Source: Aureibaculum flavum (GTDB lineage: Bacteria > Bacteroidota > Bacteroidia > Flavobacteriales > Flavobacteriaceae). Taken from it: DNA of 64,000 bases. Under the pieces are notes generated by a model. It saw nothing but the letters and a program-made list of their open reading frames with translations, was not told the origin of the DNA and made no database searches. The stretch lies in contig NZ_JAEHFJ010000006.1 of NCBI RefSeq assembly GCF_016406085.1, positions 174,737-238,736 on the forward strand. Reading direction: 5' to 3'. Position numbers and translations under genes: made by a program. Numbering within the stretch: the stretch's first letter is position 1; each line of letters starts with the position of its first letter. Shown piece by piece: positions 17,728 through 28,101 of the stretch.

Positions 17728-18291
17728 ATGAATTCTAGCATAAAAAAAATAGGCGTAAACTTTGGTCTAATACTAGCTCTTTTACTTTCTTTACCCACGT
17801 TACTTGCTTATGCCGTTAGTGCAGATATATTAGTAAATTGGTGGACCTTAATCTTTGTGTTTTTTGCTGTAATCATATGTGGTTTATTGGTTATTGGCTA
17901 TTCTAAGAAAGCTCAAGAAGGTTTTATTAGCTTTAAAGATGCATTTACTGCATTTTTTGTCATGCTGATTATTGCCATCTCTATATCTACGGTAATAAGT
18001 ATTGTTATTTTCAATGTAGTTGATCCCGAATTTAAGAATGTGATCAAGCAAAAAAACATTGAATTGGTAGAAGGTCAGAGAGATTGGATAATGAGTAAAA
18101 TGGTCAATTCAACTGAAGATGAAATTGACGATATGAATGCTCAATTTGATAAAAACTTGGAAGAAATGAATAGTAAGGACCAATATAGTGTTGGAAATCA
18201 AATACAAGGTTTATTCGTTTTCACCGTATTCTTTTCTGTTTTCGGATTACTATTAGCTGCAATTTTAAAGAAAAAAGAACCACTCAATTAG
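17728..18291 (+). CDS. DUF4199 family membrane protein
   Basis: 187 residues with four hydrophobic helices (about 10-28, 34-55, 68-94, 160-181) and a charged loop between the last two. This is the DUF4199 arrangement, common in Bacteroidota and of unknown function. The gene ends 8 bp before a family 2 glycosyltransferase gene, a pairing I recall as recurrent in flavobacteria, so they are probably co-transcribed and may work together at the membrane. Confidence 0.8.
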   Translation: MNSSIKKIGVNFGLILALLLSLPTLLAYAVSADILVNWWTLIFVFFAVIICGLLVIGYSKKAQEGFISFKDAFTAFFVMLIIAISISTVISIVIFNVVDPEFKNVIKQKNIELVEGQRDWIMSKMVNSTEDEIDDMNAQFDKNLEEMNSKDQYSVGNQIQGLFVFTVFFSVFGLLLAAILKKKEPLN

Positions 18292-18299
18292 TTACATTT

Positions 18300-19241
18300 A
18301 TGAACATTTCAGTAGTTATCCCACTACTTAACGAAGACGAGTCTTTAAACGAATTATATGATTGGATTGCAAAAGTTATGCAAGCCCATAAGTTTAGTTA
18401 TGAAATTATCTTTATTGATGATGGAAGCACAGATAATTCTTGGCAAGTCATCGAGGATTTATCAAAAAAGGACTCCGCTGTCAAAGGAATTCGTTTTCAA
18501 AAAAACTATGGTAAATCTCAAGCTTTAAATGCCGGATTTAAAATAACAAAAGGCGATGTGGTTATTACCATGGATGCTGATTTGCAGGACAGCCCGGATG
18601 AAATTCCAGAACTTTACGAACTGATTACTAAAAAGAACTTAGATCTTGTTTCTGGTTGGAAAAAGAAACGCTACGATTCTAAAATTAGAAAAAACATACC
18701 TTCAAAACTGTTTAATGCAGCCGCAAGAAGAACATCAGGCTTAAAACTTCACGACTTTAATTGTGGACTAAAAGCTTATAAAAGTATCGTCATTAAAAGT
18801 GTTGATGTTTATGGTGAAATGCACCGTTACATTCCCGTTTTGGCAAAAAATGAAGGTTTCACGAAAATTGATGAAAAAGTAGTTCAACATCAAGCCAGAA
18901 AATATGGAACTACAAAATTCGGAATAGATAGATTCGTCAACGGATTTTTAGATTTAATTACCATTTGGTTTTTGTCCAAGTTTGCCAAACGACCAATGCA
19001 CCTGTTTGGTTTATTGGGTAGTTTTATGTTTTTTATTGGATTCTGTTTTGCATTATATTTAGGTATTGACAAAATGTTTTTCAATACTTCAGGTAGATTA
19101 CTTACAGAGCGACCTCAATTTTATGCTTCTATTGTAGCTATGATTATTGGTACACAACTATTCTTAGCAGGATTTTTAGGTGAGCTTATACTCCGTTCTA
19201 AAAGAAATGATGAACGTTATAAAATTAGTGAAGTCGTTTAA
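18300..19241 (+). CDS. Family 2 glycosyltransferase, DPM1/ArnC-like
   Basis: 313 residues. A GT-A domain (1-215) shows VVIPLLNEDESL, FIDDGSTDNSW and the DxD-type DADLQD. Two C-terminal membrane helices (about 240-260 and 275-300) follow, as in undecaprenyl-phosphate or dolichyl-phosphate glycosyltransferases. The likely job is transfer of a sugar from a nucleotide donor to a polyprenyl phosphate at the inner membrane, feeding glycan modification. Donor unknown. Confidence 0.87.
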   Translation: MNISVVIPLLNEDESLNELYDWIAKVMQAHKFSYEIIFIDDGSTDNSWQVIEDLSKKDSAVKGIRFQKNYGKSQALNAGFKITKGDVVITMDADLQDSPDEIPELYELITKKNLDLVSGWKKKRYDSKIRKNIPSKLFNAAARRTSGLKLHDFNCGLKAYKSIVIKSVDVYGEMHRYIPVLAKNEGFTKIDEKVVQHQARKYGTTKFGIDRFVNGFLDLITIWFLSKFAKRPMHLFGLLGSFMFFIGFCFALYLGIDKMFFNTSGRLLTERPQFYASIVAMIIGTQLFLAGFLGELILRSKRNDERYKISEVV

Positions 19242-19345
19242 TTTATTAAGCGGCAATAGATACTTTAAAAACTACTTGTGTAGTGTTTTTGTATTGTTAC
19301 TTTTTGAATCTTATTTTTTACCCTTTAATTCTTTCAATTAATCCT

Positions 19346-19353
19346 TATATTTG
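19346..19353 (+). promoter_or_regulatory. -7 promoter box (TATATTTG)
   Basis: A TAnnTTTG match 16 nt before ATG 19370. It supports that start over the in-frame codon at 19283, which would lie upstream of the promoter. Confidence 0.55.
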
Positions 19354-19369
19354 TTTAAAATTAAACCTT

Positions 19370-21091
19370 ATGAGCACTCAACAAATATTAGAAAAAGCTA
19401 AACAATGGCTAGTTGCACCTTTTGATGCCACTACTCAAGAAAAAGTACAGAAATTAATTGATAATAATGACAATAACTTAACTGAAAGTTTCTATAAAGA
19501 TATGGAATTTGGTACCGGCGGAATGCGAGGTATCATGGGAGTAGGTACTAATCGTATCAATCAATATACGTTGGGTAGAGCTACACAGGGTTTGGCAAAT
19601 TACTTACATCAAACTTTTCCTGACAAAGAACTTAAAGTTGCCATTGCTTTTGATTGTCGTCATAATAGTAAATCATTAGCAAAAATAGTAGCTGACGTAC
19701 TTACAGCTAATAATATTAGAGCCTTATTGTTCGAGGACTTAAGAACAACTCCAGAACTTTCTTTTGCAGTTAGACATTTAGCTTGCGACGCAGGTATCGT
19801 TTTAACAGCTTCTCACAATCCTCCAGAATATAATGGCTATAAAGTATATTGGAACGATGGTGGACAAATTGTACCTCCACACGATAAAAAAATTATAGAA
19901 GAAGTAAACTCGGTAAATTTTGACAAAATTAATTTTAAAGCCAATGAGAATTTATTAAGTATCATTGGTAAAGAAGTTGATGACGCATTTAATAAAGCGT
20001 CTGTTGCTAATGGTACTTTTAACACTCCAAATAGAAATAAATTAAAAATTGTCTTTACTTCATTACATGGAACTTCTATAATGTCAGTTCCTAAAGTGTT
20101 GAAAATGGCTGGCTTTAAAGATGTACATATTGTAAAAGAACAAGAGAAACCAGATGGTGATTTCCCTACTGTTGCTTCTCCAAATCCAGAAGAACCAGCT
20201 GCCTTAAAAATGGCAACTGATTTAGCCGAAAAAATTGGTGCCGATATTGTAATAGGTACCGACCCTGATTCTGATAGATTAGGTATTGCTGTTAGAAATT
20301 TAGAAAATAAATTAGTATTACTTAATGGTAACCAAACCATGGCGGTAATGACTGACTATTTAATTAAACAATGGCATGAAGATGGAAGACTAAACGGAAA
20401 CCAATTTGTTGCAACTACCATCGTATCTACGAATTTGATCGAAAAAATTGCTCAAAGTTATAATGTGGTTACTAAAGTTTGTTTAACAGGATTTAAATGG
20501 ATTGCAGATCTAATAAGAGAAGCAGAAGGTGAACAAGAATTTATTGGTGGCGGTGAAGAAAGTTTTGGATATATGGTAGGCGATTTTATTCGTGATAAGG
20601 ATGCCGTAACTGCTACGCTACTCGCCTGTGAAATTGCTGCTAATGCAAAAAACAACAATTCAACGATCTATAAAGAATTGTTGAACTTGTATTCTAAACA
20701 TGGGTATTACAAAGAGTATTTAATCTCATTAACAAAAAAGGGAATGGATGGGGCTCAACAAATAAGCCAAATGATGGTGGATATGAGAAATAGCCCTTTG
20801 AAAAATATAGATGGATCACCAGTTGAATTTTTATTTGATTATGAATCTTCCATTTGTACAAATTTATTGACTGGAGAAAAGACAGCTATAGATTTACCAA
20901 AATCAAATGTCTTAATTTACCAAACAAAAGATGGTACTAAAGTAGCGGCAAGGCCTAGTGGAACTGAACCTAAAATTAAATTCTATTTTAGTGTTAATCT
21001 TCCTTTAGAAAAAACTGAAGATGCAACTATTGTTGATAAATTACTCACTCAGAAAATTGATCGAATCATCAAAGAGATGCAATTAAATTAA
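19370..21091 (+). CDS. Phospho-sugar mutase (PGM/PMM, long form)
   Basis: 573 residues from ATG 19370; the frame is open further upstream, but the promoter box at 19346 and the family N-terminus favour this start. It is an alpha-D-phosphohexomutase: phosphoserine loop TASHNPPEYNGYK, metal loop GTDPDSDRLG, sugar loop GGGEESFGYM and phosphate-binding loop RPSGTEPKIKFY, in the order of the four domains. It interconverts hexose 1- and 6-phosphates (glucose or mannose). It overlaps the MsbA-like gene by one base (TAATG). Confidence 0.92.
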   Translation: MSTQQILEKAKQWLVAPFDATTQEKVQKLIDNNDNNLTESFYKDMEFGTGGMRGIMGVGTNRINQYTLGRATQGLANYLHQTFPDKELKVAIAFDCRHNSKSLAKIVADVLTANNIRALLFEDLRTTPELSFAVRHLACDAGIVLTASHNPPEYNGYKVYWNDGGQIVPPHDKKIIEEVNSVNFDKINFKANENLLSIIGKEVDDAFNKASVANGTFNTPNRNKLKIVFTSLHGTSIMSVPKVLKMAGFKDVHIVKEQEKPDGDFPTVASPNPEEPAALKMATDLAEKIGADIVIGTDPDSDRLGIAVRNLENKLVLLNGNQTMAVMTDYLIKQWHEDGRLNGNQFVATTIVSTNLIEKIAQSYNVVTKVCLTGFKWIADLIREAEGEQEFIGGGEESFGYMVGDFIRDKDAVTATLLACEIAANAKNNNSTIYKELLNLYSKHGYYKEYLISLTKKGMDGAQQISQMMVDMRNSPLKNIDGSPVEFLFDYESSICTNLLTGEKTAIDLPKSNVLIYQTKDGTKVAARPSGTEPKIKFYFSVNLPLEKTEDATIVDKLLTQKIDRIIKEMQLN

Positions 21092-22917
21092 TGGAGTATT
21101 TTAAAAAGATTTTACGCTTTGCTTATCCTTATAAATTATATGGCATATTAAACATTATTTTTAATGTTTTATATGCCTTATTTAGTGGCTTATCTTTTAT
21201 GGTATTAATGCCACTATTGAAAGTTATATTTAATCCTGAACTTAATCAAGTTACTGAAAAGCCAGTGTATGAAGGCATTGCTTCTTTATCTGATTTTTTT
21301 AACAATTATGTAAGCTACCAAATTACATCAATTGCTGGTGACGATAAGTCTAAGGCATTGTTAGTAGTTATTGTATTGATAATGATTGTGTTTTTCTTAA
21401 AAAACATATTCAATTATTTAGCCATGTATTACATTACATTTTTACGTAATGGCGTTTTAAAAGATTTAAGAAATGAACTTTATAAAAAAACCGTAGAATT
21501 ACCTCTTTCCTACTTTTCTGAAAAGAGAAAAGGTGATATTATGGCAAGAATAGGTACCGATGTTTTAGAAATACAACATTCTTTTCTTTCTATTTTAGAG
21601 TTACTTTTTAGAGAGCCGTTGACCATTATTTTTACAATAATTTTTATGTTAACACTAAGCCCTCAGCTTACATTATTCGTTTTTATATTTATCCCACTTT
21701 CAGGTTTTTTAATTTCTTTAGTTGGAAAAAATTTAAAACGAAAATCGGATAGAGTACAAAAAGAACAGGGATACTTTTTATCTTTAATTGAAGAAACATT
21801 AAGTGGGCTTCGTATTATTAAAGGTTTTAACGCTGAAGGCATCTTTAACAAAAAATTCAACGAATCAACTAGTAGATTCAATAAATTTTCTAATAGTTTA
21901 TTAAATAGAACCAATTTGGCCAGCCCTACTAGTGAATTTTTGGGTATCGGAGTTATTGCTGTCCTTTTATGGTATGGTGGTACTTTAGTGTTAGTTGATA
22001 AATCTTTAAGTAGTGAAGCTTTTTTAACTTTTATGGGCTTGGCATATAACATTCTAACTCCTGCAAAAGCAATTTCTAAAGCTAGCTATAGTATAAAAAA
22101 AGGGAATGCTGCCGCAGAACGCGTATTAGAAATAATTGAAACCGAAAATCCTTTAAAAGATAAAGAAAATGCTATTGTAATTGATGGCTTTTATGATGAA
22201 GTTAAGTTTGATCATATATCCTTTAAATATGATGAGGAATTTGTTTTAAAAGATTTTTCGCTGACAATTCCTAAAGGAAAAACCGTAGCTTTAGTTGGAC
22301 AATCGGGCAGCGGAAAATCGACCTTAGCGAATTTAATTACTCGCTTTTATGATGTGAATTCTGGAAGTATCACTATAGACGGATTGGACATTAAAGAGTT
22401 AACCATAAAATCTTTGCGTGCTCAATTGGGTATTGTTACCCAAGACGCCATTCTATTTAATGATTCTATAAAAAACAACCTCCTTTTAGGTGATGAAAAT
22501 GCTACTGATGAACAAATTATAGAAGCTTTAAAAATTGCCAATGCATGGGAATTCGTAAGTGAATTACCAAAGGGAATAGACACTAATATTGGTGATTCAG
22601 GTGGTAAACTCTCAGGCGGACAAAAACAACGTTTAAGTATTGCAAGAGCCGTTCTTAAAAACCCTCCAATTATGGTGTTAGACGAAGCTACCTCTGCATT
22701 AGATACTGAATCAGAAAGATTAGTACAAGTTGCGTTGGAAAATATGATGAAAAATAGAACGTCATTGGTTATTGCACATCGCTTATCAACGATTCAAAAA
22801 GCAGATACCATTGTAGTACTTCAAAAAGGTGTTATTATGGAGCAAGGTAAACACTCAGAATTAATGGCAAATAACGGTATCTATAGAAAACTAGTTGAAA
22901 TGCAGTCACTAGGATAA
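21091..22917 (+). CDS. ABC exporter, MsbA-like (lipid A / multidrug)
   Basis: 608 residues, a fused half-transporter. Six membrane helices span residues 1-325, with an extra loop near 50-85 between the first two. A nucleotide-binding domain follows: Walker A GQSGSGKS (403-410), Q-loop VTQDAI, signature LSGGQKQR, Walker B IMVLDEATSALD and switch His in VIAHRLST. It would work as a homodimer in the inner membrane, most likely flipping lipid A core or another lipid; drug export is an alternative. Start and stop overlap the mutase gene. Confidence 0.9.
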   Translation: MEYFKKILRFAYPYKLYGILNIIFNVLYALFSGLSFMVLMPLLKVIFNPELNQVTEKPVYEGIASLSDFFNNYVSYQITSIAGDDKSKALLVVIVLIMIVFFLKNIFNYLAMYYITFLRNGVLKDLRNELYKKTVELPLSYFSEKRKGDIMARIGTDVLEIQHSFLSILELLFREPLTIIFTIIFMLTLSPQLTLFVFIFIPLSGFLISLVGKNLKRKSDRVQKEQGYFLSLIEETLSGLRIIKGFNAEGIFNKKFNESTSRFNKFSNSLLNRTNLASPTSEFLGIGVIAVLLWYGGTLVLVDKSLSSEAFLTFMGLAYNILTPAKAISKASYSIKKGNAAAERVLEIIETENPLKDKENAIVIDGFYDEVKFDHISFKYDEEFVLKDFSLTIPKGKTVALVGQSGSGKSTLANLITRFYDVNSGSITIDGLDIKELTIKSLRAQLGIVTQDAILFNDSIKNNLLLGDENATDEQIIEALKIANAWEFVSELPKGIDTNIGDSGGKLSGGQKQRLSIARAVLKNPPIMVLDEATSALDTESERLVQVALENMMKNRTSLVIAHRLSTIQKADTIVVLQKGVIMEQGKHSELMANNGIYRKLVEMQSLG

Positions 22918-22982
22918 TTAAATTATGTTCAAAGTAACTTTTGATCCCAAATTTAGAATCCTAATCCTTAAAATCTGAAACA

Positions 22983-23615
22983 TTGAACAATACAATTGAT
23001 AGCCTAAAATGGCGTTATGCCTGCAAAAAATTTGATGAAACAAAAATAGTGTCTGAAGACAAAATTGATATTTTATCAGAAGCCTTTAATCTTACAGCAA
23101 CCTCTTTCGGCCTGCAACCCATAAAAATGCTTATTGTAAAGAATAAGGAATTGCAAAAGCAACTGATGTCGCATTCTTTTAATCAACAACAACTGTTTAC
23201 GGCATCACATGTATTGGTTCTATGTATTCAAGACTATTTCACTTTAGAAGATATTGACAACTATTTTGATCTTGAAAAGGAAATAAGGGGCACTTCAGAA
23301 GATATTATAAAAAAATATAGAAAACAATTAAAAGGTATATTTTCAAATAAATCTACCATCGAAAAACAAGAGTCTGCAATTAATCAAGCCTATATTGCCT
23401 TGGGTAATTTAATGACCGTTTGTGCTATAGAAAAAATAGATGCCTGCCCAATGGAAGGCTTTAATGCTCAGAAATTTGATGAAGTTTTAGATTTAAAAGA
23501 AGACGGCTTAAAATCAGTTTTAGTTTTACCTGTGGGTTACAGAGCCGATGACGATTTTATGAGTACTCTAAAAAAAGTAAGAAAACCTGTTGAAAATACA
23601 GTCATAAGAAAATAA
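22983..23615 (+). CDS. NAD(P)H-dependent nitroreductase, NfsB-like
   Basis: 210 residues from TTG. It belongs to the FMN-dependent nitroreductase family: LKWRYACKKFD at the N-terminus, FGLQPIKMLIV (FMN phosphate region), AYIALGNLMTVCAIEKID and the C-terminal LPVGYRADDD. It forms a homodimer with FMN at the interface and reduces quinones or nitro-compounds with NAD(P)H. It follows the MsbA-like gene by 65 bp. Confidence 0.88.
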   Translation: MNNTIDSLKWRYACKKFDETKIVSEDKIDILSEAFNLTATSFGLQPIKMLIVKNKELQKQLMSHSFNQQQLFTASHVLVLCIQDYFTLEDIDNYFDLEKEIRGTSEDIIKKYRKQLKGIFSNKSTIEKQESAINQAYIALGNLMTVCAIEKIDACPMEGFNAQKFDEVLDLKEDGLKSVLVLPVGYRADDDFMSTLKKVRKPVENTVIRK

Positions 23616-23619
23616 TTAT

Positions 23620-23682
23620 TAAATCTAATAGTATTCAAAGAACGGTGAAATTAGTTCATCTTTAACCACCGTATTAGATTTA
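23620..23682. repeat. Nested inverted repeats upstream of pepD
   Basis: An outer arm TAAATCTAATA (23620-23630) pairs with TATTAGATTTA (23672-23682), and an inner arm CGGTG (23643-23647) with CACCG (23667-23671). The 3' arms are directly adjacent, while the 5' arms are separated by 12 nt. It may be the terminator of the nitroreductase gene or a structured leader of pepD. Confidence 0.5.
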
Positions 23683-23747
23683 AAACTGGTTCTTCATTAA
23701 CAAGTTAAAAATTAAATTGATTAATAAACGATTAAACAAGATAGAAA

Positions 23748-25199
23748 ATGAACAATGAAATAAGAAACCTAGAACCCAAAGCTATTTGGAACAATTTTGC
23801 TGATTTGAATGCTGTACCTAGAGCGTCTAAAAAGGAAGAACGTGTTATTCAGTTTATGGTAAATTTTGGTAAAAAATTAGGTTTAACCACTAAGGTAGAT
23901 AATGTCGGTAATGTTATCATCACTAAACCTGCAACAGCAGGTATGGAAAATAAAAAGACCGTGGTTTTGCAGTCCCATTTAGATATGGTACATCAAAAAA
24001 ATAATGAAACCAATTTTGATTTCTCAAAACAAGGAATTCAAATGATTGTTGATGGTGACTGGGTTAAGGCTAAAGGCACTACATTAGGTGCAGACAATGG
24101 ACTAGGAGTGGCTACCATAATGAGCATCTTACAAAGTACAGACATACCGCACCCAGCTCTTGAAGCTTTATTTACTATTGATGAAGAAACGGGAATGACA
24201 GGTGCTATGGGCCTAGAAGGAGGATGGTTAAATGGTGAAATACTTTTAAACCTAGATACTGAAGATGATGATGAAATTGGTGTTGGTTGTGCCGGAGGTA
24301 TTGACATTACCGCTTCAAAAGCATATAAACCAGTTAGAACTTCTGATAATGTTACCGCTTTTAAAATAACCGTGAATGGATTACAAGGTGGACATTCAGG
24401 TATGGATATTCATAAAGGTTTTGGTAATGCTAATAAACTAATGAATCGCATTCTCTTTGATCTAAAAAAGGTAATGTCTATTTCAGAGATTGACGGAGGT
24501 GGTTTACGAAATGCTATTCCAAGAGAAAGTAATGCCATTGTTGTAACAAATAATTTAGATGACTTTACCGCTCAGTTTACTATAATTTCTAAAGCGATAA
24601 TTGCAGAATACAAATCGATTGAAGAAGATATAGAAATAACTTGTAATGGCTGTGACAAACCCGTAAATGCCCTTTCAAAACAAGATCAAAATACGTTATT
24701 GAAAGTTATATATGCGATTCATAATGGAGTATTTAGAATGAGTCCTGATATTAAAGATTTAGTAGAGACTTCTAATAATGTTGCTCGTGTCTTGGTTAAA
24801 GATGGTCAAATTAAAATACTTTGTCTTACACGTAGCTCTGTAGATTCTGGTAAGGACAATTTAGTAAACACCATTTCATCTGTATTTGAATTGGCTCACT
24901 ATTCTGTAAGAACCTCAGGTACTTATCCTGGCTGGAAACCAAATCCTGATTCTAACATTCTAAAAGTGTTAGAAAAAACCTATCAAGATTTATTCAATGA
25001 AAAGCCTCACGTTATGGCCTGCCATGCAGGTTTAGAATGTGGTATCTTAGGACAAAATTATCCTAAAATGGATATGATTTCTTTTGGTCCAACTATAAAA
25101 GGAGCACACTCTCCTGATGAAAGAGCAAGTATTAGTTCTACACAGAAATTTTGGAAATATGTCTTGGAGATTTTAAAAGAGATTCCAGAAAAGGATTAA
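23748..25199 (+). CDS. pepD: Aminoacyl-histidine dipeptidase (PepD, M20)
   Basis: 483 residues, the family's normal length. Family M20 zinc dipeptidase: His77 and Asp79 (LQSHLDMVHQ), bridging Asp116 (GADNGLG), general base Glu146 with Glu147 (DEETGMTGA), later DTEDDDE and the lid domain with GGHSGMDIHKG. It hydrolyses Xaa-His dipeptides such as carnosine and a broad set of dipeptides in the cytoplasm. It ends at a strong convergent terminator. Confidence 0.95.
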   Translation: MNNEIRNLEPKAIWNNFADLNAVPRASKKEERVIQFMVNFGKKLGLTTKVDNVGNVIITKPATAGMENKKTVVLQSHLDMVHQKNNETNFDFSKQGIQMIVDGDWVKAKGTTLGADNGLGVATIMSILQSTDIPHPALEALFTIDEETGMTGAMGLEGGWLNGEILLNLDTEDDDEIGVGCAGGIDITASKAYKPVRTSDNVTAFKITVNGLQGGHSGMDIHKGFGNANKLMNRILFDLKKVMSISEIDGGGLRNAIPRESNAIVVTNNLDDFTAQFTIISKAIIAEYKSIEEDIEITCNGCDKPVNALSKQDQNTLLKVIYAIHNGVFRMSPDIKDLVETSNNVARVLVKDGQIKILCLTRSSVDSGKDNLVNTISSVFELAHYSVRTSGTYPGWKPNPDSNILKVLEKTYQDLFNEKPHVMACHAGLECGILGQNYPKMDMISFGPTIKGAHSPDERASISSTQKFWKYVLEILKEIPEKD

Positions 25200-25206
25200 A
25201 ACCAAA

Positions 25207-25243
25207 GAATACCATTAAACTCAATATACGTTTAATGGTATTC
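25207..25243. terminator. Bidirectional terminator, 14-bp stem
   Basis: GAATACCATTAAAC pairs perfectly with GTTTAATGGTATTC across a 9-nt loop, between the convergent pepD and S9 peptidase genes. A T-rich tract follows on the plus side. Confidence 0.85.
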
Positions 25244-25269
25244 CTTTTTATTGTACTAAATATTGACTA

Positions 25270-28101
25270 TTACTTGTCCTCTAACTCGTAGCCAAAATCT
25301 TTTCCTTTTCCAACTTGAGATACCCCTTCTGTCATCCACTTTGGTGCTGGTACCCCTTTTAAATAATGGTCAAAAAACTGCATCATTCTTATGGATAAAT
25401 CTTGTCTGTTTTTTTGTTTTCTTAAATTATGTGCTTCGTTATTATAAACCAATAACCAAGCTGGTTTATTTAGCCTACGCATACCCATAAACATTTCAAT
25501 ACCTTGATAGTAAGGTACCGCTCCATCAGCATCATTATGCATCATCAACAATGGCGTTTCAATCTTTGGAATACCAAATACAGGCGAATTTTCGATATAC
25601 AAATCAAAACCTTCCCAAAGCGTCTTACCAATTCTACTTTGTGTTTTTTCGTATTGAAAGGCTCGGCTTAAACCACTTTGCCAGCGAATTCCTCCATAGG
25701 CAGAAGTCATGTTACTTACCGGTGCACCTGCCATTGCCGCTTTAAATTTATTTGTTACAGTCACTAAATACGCTACTTGATAACCACCCCAACTTTGGCC
25801 TTGGATAGCCATATTATCACTATCAATATAGCCTAATTTCTCAACCGCATCAACACCTGAAACAATGCAATTATAAGCACTTTGACCGGGCTTACCATCT
25901 GTATAAACAATATCTGGTACGAAAACTACGTAATCATTACTCACCAAATAACTCATATTTACAGTTGAAGCACTTGGTCTTGGAGTATGATAACTATTTA
26001 AACTATTACTTCGTTTTTCATAGAAATAACTAATTAATGGATATTTCTTAGTGGCATCAAAATTATCAGGTTTGTATATAATTCCATCCAATTTTGTACC
26101 GTCGTATGCCGTCCAACTAAATTTCTCAGAAGTACCCCATAAAAAGTCTTTTTGCTGTGGATTAGCATCAGTAATTTGTCTCGATCTTTTTCCATCAAAA
26201 TATTGTAAATCCGGAAATACTTTAAAATTCTCTTTAGTATATAATAGAACATCTGCTCCTTTTGCTTTTCTAAATCCACCTAAAACCATTTTATCTGCAC
26301 TTAATAATTCTTTTGCACGATAACTTGTAGCATTCAGTCCAGCAATTGTATTTGTTTTATTTGTTTTGTCAAAAACATCAACTAATAACTGCTTCTTAAA
26401 ATAAGAGGCATTATTTCTATTTTCAATATCCAAACGTAATGTTCTGTATTCAAGATTCTTTTTTCTTCCATCTTTGGTTATATTTACTGGTGACTTAACA
26501 CTCTTTACATCAACTTTCCAAATATCAAATTGATCATTTAATAAAGCAAACCCTTCTTTATCAAAACCACCAAAACCATAAGATCCGGCTGTGGCTGGAT
26601 GATCATCTTCAACATCGTAAAAAGGAACACCAATATTTTGAGTTAAATTTATTTTCTTGTTGTTTGTTAAATCTAATGCCCACCAATGTTGACTCTCCCC
26701 TTCAAAATAAATAGCATAATTACCATCTGGTGCTAAATAAGGACGAGCAGAACTACCTTCCATGGCCAATTCTTTCACACCCGTTTCTGTATTTATAATA
26801 TAATAATCTGATAACCAAGGATACTCCCAAGAACGTTCCACATCATAGGGACTAGAAGAGTTTCCTAATATATATTTTTGCTCTTTATCAGTATCAAAAA
26901 GTACATTATTAATTGATTCGTCTTGCAATTGCACTACTTTATCATTACTCAAATTAATGTATGATAAATAGGCTTTATCCTTTAAAGAAGCTAATTTCGA
27001 TTTTTGCTCAGGCTGTATTAACTTATCTTTATAATTCCAAACATCAACTTCTGGAATTTCTTCTTTTAACAACGTTGTGTCAATATCATAATTGACTATT
27101 GGTTTAGAATAAAAATATAACCGTTTTGAATGTTCAGAAAAATAAGGATTTTGAGCACCACTCAACTCCCAATCTGTACGTAAATTCTTTCCTAACGTAT
27201 CTGTAACTTGTTTTAAACTATTCTTCGTAAGATAGAATAATTCATATTTTAAGGAATCTTTGCCAATAGAATCTTTAGCTGATAAAAAAGCTAAATAATC
27301 ACCTCTTTTATCAATAGCTAATCTATCATATGCATACCTACCTGTATCAATAACTTTCTCATTTCCATTAGAAAAATCATATTGAAAAACACCAATATCT
27401 CCTTTCTTTTTTATTTTAGTTTTTGTAAAATATAAGGCGAGTGCGTCTTCTGCTAATTTTAAAGATTTGATATAAAAAATAGTATCGGACGTTTTACTAA
27501 TGAGATTATAAACCAAGGCGTAATCAGCTTCGAGTGCAGGGTTTTTAGTTTTTATACTATCTTTTTTCTTGTCCTTAACACCCTTCGATTCTTTAGATTT
27601 CGTTTGAGTTGTATCTTTTGGTGGTTTTAAGTTTTTGATTTTTTCAACAACTAGCCAATCATTATATTTTTCGGGAACATCAAAACTTTTAACTCTTAAA
27701 ATACTATCTATAATTTTGTTAGCGGCCACATCAAAAATCAAGAGCTTACTTTTAGATTGTTTATCTTTTTTTACCTCCTTTTTTTTCTCTGCTCTAATAG
27801 TTTGATAATCTGATTTTTGAAGGAAAAATACAAATTTATTATCGTTAGAAATCTTAGCTCCACTTCCATTGTGAAATGTATTAGATTTACCTGTTTTTAC
27901 ATTGTAAATTTTCAAATAGCCATCTCCTCTGGTTGTTGCAGTCCCTACAGAAGTAACTACTAATTTACCATTGTCAGAAACTTGGGGACTTTCTATTTTT
28001 TTCCATAAATCGTAATCATCGTGCGTAAGACTCCTTTTTTGCTGAGCGTAACTCAATGAAAAACTTAGTACTATTAAAAATAAGGTGATTTTTTTTAACA
28101 T
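25270..28101 (-). CDS. S9 family prolyl oligopeptidase-like exopeptidase
   Basis: 943 residues, long for the family (about 700) but normal for the exported Bacteroidota form. Signal peptide (cleavage after about residue 19, before QQKRS), an N-terminal propeller with a Lys-rich insert (about 170-190), then a C-terminal alpha/beta hydrolase domain. Ser770 sits in GQSWGGYQ, the acid in HNDADGAVP and the His in NNEAHNLR, completing the triad. Likely a periplasmic peptidase that releases di- or oligopeptides. Single gene. Confidence 0.9.
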   Translation of the reverse strand: MLKKITLFLIVLSFSLSYAQQKRSLTHDDYDLWKKIESPQVSDNGKLVVTSVGTATTRGDGYLKIYNVKTGKSNTFHNGSGAKISNDNKFVFFLQKSDYQTIRAEKKKEVKKDKQSKSKLLIFDVAANKIIDSILRVKSFDVPEKYNDWLVVEKIKNLKPPKDTTQTKSKESKGVKDKKKDSIKTKNPALEADYALVYNLISKTSDTIFYIKSLKLAEDALALYFTKTKIKKKGDIGVFQYDFSNGNEKVIDTGRYAYDRLAIDKRGDYLAFLSAKDSIGKDSLKYELFYLTKNSLKQVTDTLGKNLRTDWELSGAQNPYFSEHSKRLYFYSKPIVNYDIDTTLLKEEIPEVDVWNYKDKLIQPEQKSKLASLKDKAYLSYINLSNDKVVQLQDESINNVLFDTDKEQKYILGNSSSPYDVERSWEYPWLSDYYIINTETGVKELAMEGSSARPYLAPDGNYAIYFEGESQHWWALDLTNNKKINLTQNIGVPFYDVEDDHPATAGSYGFGGFDKEGFALLNDQFDIWKVDVKSVKSPVNITKDGRKKNLEYRTLRLDIENRNNASYFKKQLLVDVFDKTNKTNTIAGLNATSYRAKELLSADKMVLGGFRKAKGADVLLYTKENFKVFPDLQYFDGKRSRQITDANPQQKDFLWGTSEKFSWTAYDGTKLDGIIYKPDNFDATKKYPLISYFYEKRSNSLNSYHTPRPSASTVNMSYLVSNDYVVFVPDIVYTDGKPGQSAYNCIVSGVDAVEKLGYIDSDNMAIQGQSWGGYQVAYLVTVTNKFKAAMAGAPVSNMTSAYGGIRWQSGLSRAFQYEKTQSRIGKTLWEGFDLYIENSPVFGIPKIETPLLMMHNDADGAVPYYQGIEMFMGMRRLNKPAWLLVYNNEAHNLRKQKNRQDLSIRMMQFFDHYLKGVPAPKWMTEGVSQVGKGKDFGYELEDK

